In this document: in pieces, positions 1 to 5,340 of the stretch
How the letters are laid out: each line of letters opens with the position of its first letter
Position numbering within the stretch: position 1 is the stretch's first letter
DNA from: DASRTE01 sp035253685
Lineage (GTDB): Bacteria > Actinomycetota > Actinomycetes > Jiangellales > Jiangellaceae
Assembly: GCA_035253685.1 (NCBI GenBank)
Contig: DATFBR010000107.1
Location: 1-5,790 of the forward strand
DNA: 5,790 nt
Direction of reading: 5' to 3'
Program-made: the position numbers and the translations under genes
Notes under the pieces: model-generated
What the model was told of the DNA's origin: nothing
Databases searched by the model: none
What the model saw: only the letters and a program-made list of their open reading frames with translations

Positions 1-82
1 TGCCCACCTGGTCACCCAGGGGGGCGAACACGGCGGTGCCGGCCAGCCGGGCGGCGTAGACCCGGGTCAGCGTCCCGCTCAT
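1..82 (-). CDS. PRC-barrel / MgtE-like membrane-associated protein, N-terminal fragment
   Basis: Reading the minus strand from the ATG at 82-80 gives 27 codons starting MSGTLTRVYAARLAGTAVF and continuing APLGDQVG to the window edge. The pattern 'ARLAGxxVFxPxGDQVG' resembles the start of the PRC-barrel domain that opens many actinobacterial MgtE-N/CBS-domain proteins, often annotated as magnesium-transporter-like. Only this opening stretch is present, so the MgtE and CBS domains are expected outside the window and are not seen. The gene is divergent from the lipoprotein gene, with a 94-base gap between them. No strong ribosome binding site precedes the ATG; a TAGCCT box on the minus strand (94-89) lies only 6 bases upstream, which would fit a leaderless or near-leaderless message. 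The family call rests on a short fragment recalled from memory and is therefore moderate. Confidence 0.6.
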   Translation of the reverse strand, partial: MSGTLTRVYAARLAGTAVFAPLGDQVG

Positions 83-108
83 GGCCGCAGGCTACCGGCC
101 GCGGGTCC

Positions 109-117
109 GGGTACACT
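109..117 (+). promoter_or_regulatory. Possible -10 promoter element for the lipoprotein gene
   Basis: The box TACACT (112-117), preceded by GGG, matches the actinobacterial -10 pattern TAnnnT. It lies about 60 bases before the lipoprotein start in the divergent gap. No convincing -35 hexamer is visible 16-18 bases upstream. The copies of GCGACGT around it (121-127 reversed, 143-149, 191-197) could be chance or half-sites. This is a sequence-only guess. Confidence 0.35.
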
Positions 118-176
118 GTCACGTCGCGGTCGCCCCGAACCTGCGACGTACTGCCGATCCGAAGGTCCCGCCACCC

Positions 177-914
177 ATGCCGCCAACCCTGCGACGTGTG
201 CGGGTCACGGGTTTCCTCGTTGCCTGCGTGCTGGCGCTCGTGGGCTGCCGCCATGACGACCCGACGCCGCTGGAGCAGATCGCCTCCAGTCCGCCGTCGG
301 GCGTCGCGGCGAACGGGCTCGATCAGCGCAGCGCCGAAGACGCGCTGGCCGAGGTGATCGATGCGCTCGAGGGTCAGCGCTCCTATCACGTCACGGGAAC
401 GTCGGCCGCGGGCGGCACGGTGGACATCTCGTTCCGGGTCGGAACCGGTGCGACGGGCACGGTCGGCGCCGACAGCCCGGTGACGCTCATCGCCGTGGAC
501 GGGCGGGTCTACGTCACCGGCGACGCCGACTTCATGGCCGACAACGTCGGCGCCGACGCCGCCGAGCGGATGGCCGGCAAGTGGCTGCTGCTTCCCGCGT
601 ACGCCACCTCCGAGTTCTCGATCTTCGCCGACGGCTCCTCGTTCGCGCAGGCGGTCATCGGCGAGCAGGGCGCGGTCGAGATGAGCGGGGTGCGGAACGT
701 CGAGGGTGTCCCGGCGGTCGGCCTGGTCTTCTCCGAGACCGGTGGCACCCTCTGGGTGTCCGCACAGGGCGAGCCGCTGCCCATCCGGTTCGAGGAGAAG
801 GGTGCCGCCGGCGGCACCGGCATCCTCACCTTCTCCGACTTCGGCGCCGAGGTGGCCATCGAGGCCCCGGTGGCCGAGAGCGTCGTGGACATCGAGAAGC
901 TTCCGGGTTCCTAG
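177..914 (+). CDS. Lipoprotein, LolA/LppX_LprAFG-like
   Basis: This encodes a 245-residue secreted lipoprotein. The start at 177 was chosen over an in-frame ATG at 81 because it places a proper signal peptide at the N-terminus: basic residues (LRRVRV, 5-10), a hydrophobic core (12-22), and a lipobox ending LVGC with the lipidated Cys at 24. A low-complexity, Pro/Ser-rich linker follows (29-47). From about residue 52 there is a helix (SAEDALAEVIDALEG), then alternating beta segments: YHVTGTS, VDISFRVG, VTLIAVDGRVYVTGD (102-116) and a GKWLLLP motif (134-140). A helix followed by a half-barrel of strands, with the 'dGrvYv...GkWv.lp' pattern, is what LolA-like lipoproteins such as LprG/LppX show; those bind lipid or acyl ligands at the outer face of the membrane. 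The family assignment is from pattern only, and the ligand is unknown. The ribosome binding site is weak (GAAGGT, 161-166). It probably shares a transcript with the next gene, 47 bases on. Confidence 0.8.
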   Translation: MPPTLRRVRVTGFLVACVLALVGCRHDDPTPLEQIASSPPSGVAANGLDQRSAEDALAEVIDALEGQRSYHVTGTSAAGGTVDISFRVGTGATGTVGADSPVTLIAVDGRVYVTGDADFMADNVGADAAERMAGKWLLLPAYATSEFSIFADGSSFAQAVIGEQGAVEMSGVRNVEGVPAVGLVFSETGGTLWVSAQGEPLPIRFEEKGAAGGTGILTFSDFGAEVAIEAPVAESVVDIEKLPGS

Positions 915-961
915 CGCCGGGCGAGGCCCGCCGTCCGGTGGATCCGTGGCAGGGTGTGCCC

Positions 962-1480
962 GTGGAGACGGCGCAGCTGCAGGCGCTGGTCGAGGAGGCC
1001 ATGAAGCGCTCGGCGATCGTATGGCTGTCCTATCCCGGCGGCGGCTGGCCGCGGGGGGTGTGGCACGTGTGGCACGACGCAGCCGCCTACGTGGTGTCCG
1101 GCGGTCCTGAACAGCTGCTTCCCGGCATCGAGCAGGTCGAGCGGGTCGTCGTCATCGCGCGGGCCAAGGACAGCCGCGCCCGTCTGGTGACCTGGGTGGC
1201 GGCCGCCGAGGTACTGATGCCGGGCACCGAGGACTGGCAGGTCGCCGCCGACGCCTTGCGTGCGGAGCGGCTCAACGCCACCCAGGGTGACACACTCACC
1301 GACGTATGGGCCGAGCAGGCGACCATCACGCGGCTGACGCCGACCGGCGAGGTCACCGAGTACCCGGGCGCCTACCCGACCGACGCACAGGCGGCGCCTC
1401 CGGTCGAGTCCGCGGCGACGACCGTCGGCAGGCTGCCCTGGGTTGCCCATCGCCGCGCCCGGCGCGGTCCCGCGCTCTGA
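962..1480 (+). CDS. Hypothetical protein, possible flavin-type split-barrel (PNPOx-like)
   Basis: This encodes a soluble protein of 172 residues if read from the GTG at 962. That start has AGGG (951-954) 7 bases upstream; in-frame GTG codons at 938 and 956 are alternatives, and nothing decides firmly. No signal peptide or membrane segment is seen. A helix (AQLQALVEEAMKRS, 4-17) is followed by beta-rich segments: AIVWLSYP (18-25), GVWHVWHDAAAYVVSG (32-47), RVVVIARAKD (61-70) and RLVTWVAAAEVL (74-85), then a helical stretch and a Pro/Arg-rich tail. This order of strands recalls FMN-binding split barrels of the pyridoxamine-phosphate-oxidase superfamily, but I see no diagnostic cofactor residues. 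Trp and His are frequent in the core (W34 H35, W37 H38). It follows the lipoprotein gene in the same direction and is likely co-transcribed. The gene is well supported by coding character; its function is not. Confidence 0.75.
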   Translation: METAQLQALVEEAMKRSAIVWLSYPGGGWPRGVWHVWHDAAAYVVSGGPEQLLPGIEQVERVVVIARAKDSRARLVTWVAAAEVLMPGTEDWQVAADALRAERLNATQGDTLTDVWAEQATITRLTPTGEVTEYPGAYPTDAQAAPPVESAATTVGRLPWVAHRRARRGPAL

Positions 1481-1505
1481 GGGCTCGCGGGCCGTCGCGG
1501 AGCCC
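1481..1505 (+). terminator. Small hairpin after the hypothetical gene, possible terminator
   Basis: Directly after the stop codon, GGGCTC (1481-1486) pairs with GAGCCC (1500-1505). The stem extends by GCG/CGC across one bulged G (1499), leaving a 6-base loop (1490-1495). There is no T-run after it, which is common for actinobacterial terminators. In such GC-rich DNA a stem of nine pairs may also arise by chance. Confidence 0.35.
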
Positions 1506-1509
1506 GATC

Positions 1510-1538
1510 GGTACGCTCGCGGCAGCCCGCCCCGGAGG
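1510..1538 (+). promoter_or_regulatory. Possible -10 box and ribosome binding site of the CoA lyase gene
   Basis: GGTACGCT (1510-1517) contains a TAnnnT -10 pattern 30 bases before the ATG. The purine-rich GGAGG (1534-1538) sits 8 bases before the ATG and is a good ribosome binding site that supports the start at 1547. No -35 box is visible, so the promoter part is weak; the ribosome binding site part is firm. Confidence 0.4.
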
Positions 1539-1546
1539 TCCGTCGC

Positions 1547-2506
1547 ATGGCCGTAGCACCGCGTCCCCGCCGCTCGTGCCTGGCCGTGCCCGGGTCGAGT
1601 CCGAAGATGCTCGACAAGGCGCGGGGCCTACCGGCCGACCAGGTGTTCCTCGACCTCGAGGACGCCGTTGCACCGCTGGCCAAGGTCGACGCCCGCACGA
1701 ACGTGGTCGCCGCGCTCACCGACGGCGACTGGGGAACAAAGACCCGCGTGGTGCGGGTCAACGACTGGACCACGCCATGGACCTACGGCGACGTGATCTC
1801 CGTGGTCGAGGGCGCCGGCGCCGATCTCGACTGCGTCATGCTGCCGAAGGTGCAGAGCGCCGAGCACATCGTGGCCCTCGACCTGCTGCTCTCCCAGGTC
1901 GAGCGGTCCGTGGGCCTCGAGGTCGGGCGGATCGGCATCGAGGCACAGATCGAGAACGCCCTGGGCCTGGTGAACGTGGACGCGATCGTCGCTGCCTCGC
2001 CCCGGGTCGAGACGATCATCTTCGGACCGGCCGACTTCATGGCGTCGCTCAACATGCGCTCGCTCGTCGTGGGGGAGCAGCCGGCGGGATACGACGTCGG
2101 CGACGCCTACCACTACGTCCTGATGCGGATCCTCATGGCCGCCCGCGCCCACGACAAGCAAGCCATCGACGGTCCGTACCTTCAGATTCGCGATCTCGAC
2201 GGCTTCCGCCGGGTGGCCGGCCGGTCGGCTGCGCTCGGCTACGACGGCAAGTGGGTGCTGCACCCCGGCCAGATCGACGCCGCCAACGAGATGTACAGCC
2301 CCACCCAGGACGACTACGACCATGCCGAGCTGATCCTCGACGCGTACGCCTGGTACACCTCGGACCACGGCGGGCGCCAGGGCGCGGTCATGCTCGGCGA
2401 GGAGATGATCGACGAGGCATCGCGCAAGATGGCCGTCGTGGTGGCGGCCAAGGGACGCGCCGCGGGCATGACCCGCACCTCCGTCTTCGAGCCCCCGACC
2501 GACTGA
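1547..2506 (+). CDS. CoA-ester lyase (HpcH/HpaI/CitE superfamily), malyl-CoA / beta-methylmalyl-CoA lyase type
   Basis: This 319-residue cytosolic enzyme is full length for the family. It opens with RRSCLAVPGSSPKML (8-22), then FLDLEDAV (34-41), the CoA/substrate arginine in RVVRVND (R70), MLPKV (98-102), and the two Mg2+ ligands in IEAQIENA (E136) and FGPADF (D163), followed by GKWVLHPGQ and a C-terminal MIDEASRK segment. The 27-residue spacing of E136 and D163 matches malyl-CoA lyases. Such enzymes reversibly split (S)-malyl-CoA into acetyl-CoA and glyoxylate, or beta-methylmalyl-CoA into propionyl-CoA and glyoxylate. From memory it is closest to the CitE-like lyase in the Streptomyces crotonyl-CoA carboxylase/reductase cluster, so a role in the ethylmalonyl-CoA pathway is inferred. 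A citrate-lyase beta subunit is unlikely because no citF or citD neighbours are present. The acyltransferase gene follows after 29 bases. Confidence 0.9.
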   Translation: MAVAPRPRRSCLAVPGSSPKMLDKARGLPADQVFLDLEDAVAPLAKVDARTNVVAALTDGDWGTKTRVVRVNDWTTPWTYGDVISVVEGAGADLDCVMLPKVQSAEHIVALDLLLSQVERSVGLEVGRIGIEAQIENALGLVNVDAIVAASPRVETIIFGPADFMASLNMRSLVVGEQPAGYDVGDAYHYVLMRILMAARAHDKQAIDGPYLQIRDLDGFRRVAGRSAALGYDGKWVLHPGQIDAANEMYSPTQDDYDHAELILDAYAWYTSDHGGRQGAVMLGEEMIDEASRKMAVVVAAKGRAAGMTRTSVFEPPTD

Positions 2507-2518
2507 CCCGCCATGCCC

Positions 2519-2526
2519 GGTACCCT
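2519..2526 (+). promoter_or_regulatory. Possible -10 box just ahead of the acyltransferase GTG
   Basis: GGTACCCT (2519-2526) holds a TAnnnT box ending 9 bases before the GTG at 2536. No ribosome binding site is visible there. A transcript starting 6-9 bases after the box would begin near or at the GTG, which would fit a leaderless or near-leaderless message. No -35 box is recognised. Confidence 0.3.
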
Positions 2527-2535
2527 CTGCCGCTC

Positions 2536-3231
2536 GTGGAACTGGTGGGGCGCTTGGCCGTCGGGGTCAGCGCGTGGCTGGGCAGCTACGAGCTCTCCGG
2601 TGGGGAGCTGCTCCCGTTCGCCGGCCCGGCAATCGTCGCGATCAACCACACCTCGATCGCCGACGTGGCGCCGGTGCTCGCGGCGCTGTACCGCGCCGGC
2701 CTGCGCCCGAGCCGGCCGTGCGGCGGGCCCGACTGCGGCCGGCGGCATGGTCACATCCGGTTCCTGGCGACGGAGGTCCTGTTCCGGCATCCCCTCCTGG
2801 GTCCGGTGGTGAGGCATGCCGACTTCGTAGCCGTCGGCCCGGCCCGCTCCGCGACGGCAGCACTGCGGGCCGGCATCGACGCGCTGCGCCGGGGAGAGGT
2901 CATCGGCATCTACCCGGAAGGCGACGTTGCCGTCGACCTCGCCTCGGACGGTTCGCCGCGGCCGTTCCGCATCGGCGTCGGGCGGCTCGCCCAGGAGTCG
3001 GGCGCGCCGATCGTCCCCGTCGCCCACCACGACGCCCGACTCCTCGGCACCGGCACGGTCCGCGAGAGTCTGCGCACGGCAGTGACGTCGGTCCTGCGGC
3101 GGCCGCGGATACGCATCCGCGTCGGCCCGTCCATCCAGCCCGCCGAGTATGCCGGGCGCACCGTGCACGAGACCGTCTCGCTCGTGCACGAACGCGTGAC
3201 GGCTGTATGGCGCACCACCCTGGCCGGCTGA
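2536..3231 (+). CDS. 1-acyl-sn-glycerol-3-phosphate acyltransferase-like protein (PlsC superfamily)
   Basis: The 231-residue product is read from the GTG at 2536, the first start after the CoA lyase stop. The GTG at 2545 is an alternative, and no clear ribosome binding site is present. The catalytic HX4D motif lies in NHTSIAD (H38, D43). Block II is FLATEVLFRHPLLG (76-89), block III is GIYPEGD (124-130) and block IV is APIVPV (157-162). PlsC-type enzymes move an acyl chain to lysophosphatidate or related glycerolipids at the inner face of the membrane. Deviations are visible: block II has Thr where Lys is usual, and block III reads YPEGDVAVD rather than the canonical FPEGTRS. A segment between blocks I and II carries C62, C67, H71 and H73. 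The acceptor is therefore uncertain; it may not be the housekeeping PlsC. The N-terminus is only mildly hydrophobic, suggesting peripheral membrane attachment. Confidence 0.85.
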   Translation: MELVGRLAVGVSAWLGSYELSGGELLPFAGPAIVAINHTSIADVAPVLAALYRAGLRPSRPCGGPDCGRRHGHIRFLATEVLFRHPLLGPVVRHADFVAVGPARSATAALRAGIDALRRGEVIGIYPEGDVAVDLASDGSPRPFRIGVGRLAQESGAPIVPVAHHDARLLGTGTVRESLRTAVTSVLRRPRIRIRVGPSIQPAEYAGRTVHETVSLVHERVTAVWRTTLAG

Positions 3232-3253
3232 GCGGAGTCCGGGATGCGTTCCC

Positions 3254-3313
3254 GTTGATCATGGCGAGGCGGGGCGGTCGAGGCCCGACGAGCCTCGCTT
3301 CGCCATGATCAAC
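3254..3313. terminator. Long 22-bp hairpin with GTTGATCATGG tips; terminator or palindromic repeat
   Basis: The left arm 3254-3275 and right arm 3292-3313 pair over 22 positions: 14 perfect pairs from the tips (GTTGATCATGGCGA against TCGCCATGATCAAC), then eight more including two G-U pairs. The 16-base loop holds a further GTCG/CGAC stem (3277-3280 with 3286-3289). It starts 22 bases after the acyltransferase stop and has no T-run, so a terminator for that unit is the simplest reading. The outer ten bases GTTGATCATG differ at one position from the tips of the element at 5186-5271 (GTTGATCACG), which suggests a repeat family. Confidence 0.7.
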
Positions 3314-3380
3314 CGAAGCGAGAGCCAGCCGGTCTGGGGCGGCGAGGGCGGATCGGGGCTCGTATCACGCCGTCGATCAC

Positions 3381-3414
3381 CTAAAGTTCTGCCAGGAAGG
3401 ACGCAGAGAGGAGG
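3381..3414 (+). promoter_or_regulatory. Possible -10 box and strong ribosome binding site of the HNH gene
   Basis: TAAAGT (3382-3387) fits TAnnnT and stands out in GC-rich surroundings about 35 bases before the start. AGAGGAGG (3407-3414) is a strong ribosome binding site 7 bases before the ATG at 3422, and it argues against the GTG at 3416, which would be only 1 base away. No clear -35 box is seen. The rest of the 190-base gap holds only the hairpin at 3254-3313. Confidence 0.45.
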
Positions 3415-3421
3415 CGTGTCG

Positions 3422-3928
3422 ATGCAGACGCTGGTCCTCAACGCCTCCTATGAGCCCCTCGCCGTGGTGTCCGTACGGCGTGCCGTCGTGCTGGTGCTCA
3501 CCGAGAAGGCGGTCATGGAGCACGCCGACGACGAGCGTGTGATCCGCTCCGCCAGCCTGCAACTACCCACCCCGCTGGTGGTGCGACTGCTCAAGTTCGT
3601 CCGGGTGCCCTACCGGCGCAAGCTGCCGTGGTCCCGTCGCGGCGTGCTCGACCGCGACCGTCACCGCTGTGGCTACTGCGACGGCCGGGCCAGCACGGTC
3701 GACCACCTGCTGCCGGTGTCGAGAGGCGGCGCCTCCCGCAGCTGGCTCAACACCGTCAGCGCGTGCGTCCCGTGCAACCAGGCGAAGGCCGATCGCACCC
3801 CCCAGGAGGCAGGCATGCGGCTGCTCGTGAAGCCGCACGAGCCCAAGGTGCAGTCGGCACTGGTGCTGGCCATCGGCGTCACCGCCGCCGAACGGCTTCC
3901 GGCCTGGCTGGTCGCGGCGACGGCCTGA
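3422..3928 (+). CDS. HNH endonuclease family protein
   Basis: This encodes a 168-residue protein. The N-terminal part (MQTLVLNASYEPLAVVSV, then an Arg/Val-rich helix-strand region up to about residue 70) is the characteristic leader of a widespread actinobacterial HNH family. The nuclease core follows: C83-x2-C86 in RCGYC, D94-H95 in VDHLLPVSRGG, N110 in SWLNTV, C115-x2-C118 followed by N119, then K122. The two CxxC pairs would hold a structural zinc, and His95 with Asn110 and Asn119 would form the beta-beta-alpha-metal active site, so it looks catalytically intact. Such proteins cut or nick DNA, but the cellular role of this stand-alone family is not known to me. No methylase, helicase or antitoxin gene is adjacent, so a restriction or toxin role is not supported. 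The start is fixed by the strong ribosome binding site and the conserved MQTLVLN opening. The acyl-CoA dehydrogenase gene begins 30 bases later and may be co-transcribed. Confidence 0.9.
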   Translation: MQTLVLNASYEPLAVVSVRRAVVLVLTEKAVMEHADDERVIRSASLQLPTPLVVRLLKFVRVPYRRKLPWSRRGVLDRDRHRCGYCDGRASTVDHLLPVSRGGASRSWLNTVSACVPCNQAKADRTPQEAGMRLLVKPHEPKVQSALVLAIGVTAAERLPAWLVAATA

Positions 3929-3958
3929 CCGCGGTCGCGTCTGCGAAGGGAGCCACCG

Positions 3959-5152
3959 ATGGGCCGCCTCGCCCGGACCGAGGGATTGTCGGACGTCCAG
4001 ACCGAGATCGTGACCACGGTCCGCTCGTTCGTGGACAAGGAGATCCTCCCGGTCGCCACCGAGCTCGAGCACGCGGACGAATATCCGACCGGGATCGTCG
4101 ACGGCCTCAAGGAACTCGGTTTGTTCGGACTCACGATTCCGGAGGAGTACGGCGGCCTGGGTGAGTCGCTGCTTACCTACGCCCTCGCGGTCGAGGAGCT
4201 CGCTCGCGGCTGGATGAGCGTGTCGGGCATTGTGAACACGCACTTCATCGTCGCCTGGATGCTCGTCCACCATGGCACTGACGAACAGCGGGAGCGCCTG
4301 CTGCCGCGGATGGCGACCGGTGAGACCCGGGGCGCATTCTCGATGTCCGAGCCGGGATGCGGGTCCGACGTCGCAGCGATCCGTACCAAGGCAACCCGTG
4401 CCGGTGACGGCTACCGCATCGACGGGCAGAAGATGTGGCTGACCAACGGAGGGTCGTCCAACCTGGTCGCCGTCCTGGTGCGCACCGACGAAGGCGCCGA
4501 ATCGGTCTACCGCAACATGTCCACCTTCCTGGTCGAGAAGGAGCCCGGCTTCGGCGAGGTCGCGCCCGGCCTCTCCGTCCCCGGCAAGATCGACAAGATG
4601 GGGTACAAGGGCGTCGACACCACCGAGATGGTCTTCGACGGGTACGCCGTCGATGCGACCGCCGTGCTCGGAGGCGAGCCTGGCCGCGGCTTCTACCAGA
4701 TGATGGACGGCGTCGAGGTGGGCCGGGTCAACGTGGCCGCCCGCGGATGCGGCGTGGCGTTGCGAGCGTTCGAGTTGGCCGTGGCGTACGCCCAGCAGCG
4801 CGAGACCTTCGGCAAGCGGATCGCCGACCATCAGGCCGTGCAGTTCCGGTTGGCCGACATGGCGGTCAAGGTGGAGGCGGCGCATCAGCTCATGGTCAGC
4901 GCCGCACGGACCAAGGATGCCGGCCGGCGCAACGACCTCGAGGCCGGCATGGCCAAGTATCTCGCCAGCGAGTACTGCAAGCAGGTGGTCGAGGACTCGT
5001 TCCGCATCCACGGCGGGTACGGCTACTCGAAGGAGTACGAGATCGAGCGCCTCTACCGGGATGCTCCCATGCTGCTCATCGGCGAGGGGACGGCCGACAT
5101 CCAGCGCATGATCATCGGCCGCCGCCTGCTGGAGGAGTACGCCCAGCGCTGA
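3959..5152 (+). CDS. Acyl-CoA dehydrogenase, FAD-dependent; possible methylsuccinyl-CoA dehydrogenase
   Basis: This 397-residue protein is the usual length for a single-domain acyl-CoA dehydrogenase. The N-terminal helical domain contains IPEEYGGLGES (60-70). The first family signature is FSMSEPGCGSD (127-137). The middle beta domain includes GQKMWLTNGG and KMGYKGVDTTE. The C-terminal helical domain has QQRETFGKRIADHQAVQF (about 278-294), IHGGYGYSKEYEIERLYRD and GEGTADIQ. Glu376 in GEGT is at the place of the catalytic base of medium-chain-type enzymes. It oxidises an acyl-CoA at C2-C3 and passes electrons to electron-transfer flavoprotein. From memory it closely resembles the dehydrogenase in Streptomyces ethylmalonyl-CoA clusters, which with the nearby CoA lyase suggests (2S)-methylsuccinyl-CoA as substrate. 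A short- or branched-chain acyl-CoA role remains possible. AAGGGAG (3946-3952), 6 bases upstream, supports the start. Confidence 0.93.
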   Translation: MGRLARTEGLSDVQTEIVTTVRSFVDKEILPVATELEHADEYPTGIVDGLKELGLFGLTIPEEYGGLGESLLTYALAVEELARGWMSVSGIVNTHFIVAWMLVHHGTDEQRERLLPRMATGETRGAFSMSEPGCGSDVAAIRTKATRAGDGYRIDGQKMWLTNGGSSNLVAVLVRTDEGAESVYRNMSTFLVEKEPGFGEVAPGLSVPGKIDKMGYKGVDTTEMVFDGYAVDATAVLGGEPGRGFYQMMDGVEVGRVNVAARGCGVALRAFELAVAYAQQRETFGKRIADHQAVQFRLADMAVKVEAAHQLMVSAARTKDAGRRNDLEAGMAKYLASEYCKQVVEDSFRIHGGYGYSKEYEIERLYRDAPMLLIGEGTADIQRMIIGRRLLEEYAQR

Positions 5153-5185
5153 TGAGCACCCCCGCCCGCGTGCCGACGTTTGGCA

Positions 5186-5271
5186 GTTGATCACGTTCAC
5201 CAGCCTGGCGGACGGTTCACCAGGCGCCGAACCCTGGTGAACGGACCCGGAACATGGTGAACGTGATCAAC
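5186..5271. repeat. Nested inverted repeat with four GTTCACCA octamers at 20-bp period
   Basis: A perfect 17-bp inverted repeat (5186-5202 with 5255-5271, tips GTTGATCAC and GTGATCAAC) encloses a perfect 10-bp inverted repeat (5215-5224 with 5233-5242). The two share one dyad axis at 5228/5229, and each side has a 12-base unpaired stretch. The octamer GTTCACCA begins at 5195 and 5215, and its reverse complement TGGTGAAC begins at 5235 and 5255, giving an exact 20-bp spacing throughout. The element starts 33 bases after the dehydrogenase stop and ends 69 bases before the stress gene. It may terminate the first, serve as an operator for the second, or be a mobile or repeated palindrome. The rest of this 188-base gap shows no gene. 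Confidence 0.85.
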
Positions 5272-5340
5272 GGACGCGCTGGCGGTGGCACCGGGCCAGC
5301 GGGCAGACTTCACCCTAGAGATCGTCGAGGGAGGGTGGCC

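Noticed and set aside
81..176. An N-terminal extension of the lipoprotein from the ATG at 81
   Set aside because: It would bury the signal peptide and lipobox 32 residues into the protein, overlaps the start of the divergent gene, and spans the likely promoter.
1306..2505. The long in-frame extension upstream of the acyltransferase through the CoA lyase gene
   Set aside because: The stretch translates to Arg/Pro/Gly-rich sequence typical of a wrong frame. Similarity to acyltransferases begins only after about 2536, so this is not a fusion protein.
5152..5190. Tiny open frame MSTPARVPTFGS whose ATG overlaps the dehydrogenase stop (TGATGA)
   Set aside because: It is only 12 codons long, with no recognisable motif, and it ends at the start of the palindrome. 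The TGATGA overlap is suggestive of coupling but is probably chance.
3563..5200. A 545-codon open frame on the minus strand opposite the HNH and acyl-CoA dehydrogenase genes
   Set aside because: It is rich in Gly, Arg, Asp, His and Val without family motifs, runs opposite two clear genes, and its GTG start falls inside the 5186-5271 palindrome. Long antisense frames are expected in GC-rich coding DNA.
5186..5271. CRISPR-like array
   Set aside because: The repeated units are only 8 bases long, two of four are inverted, and the 12-base gaps are too short for spacers; no cas gene is present.
3254..5271. Insertion sequence with terminal inverted repeats
   Set aside because: No transposase is encoded between the elements, each element is itself a complete palindrome, and no target duplication was seen at the outer edges.
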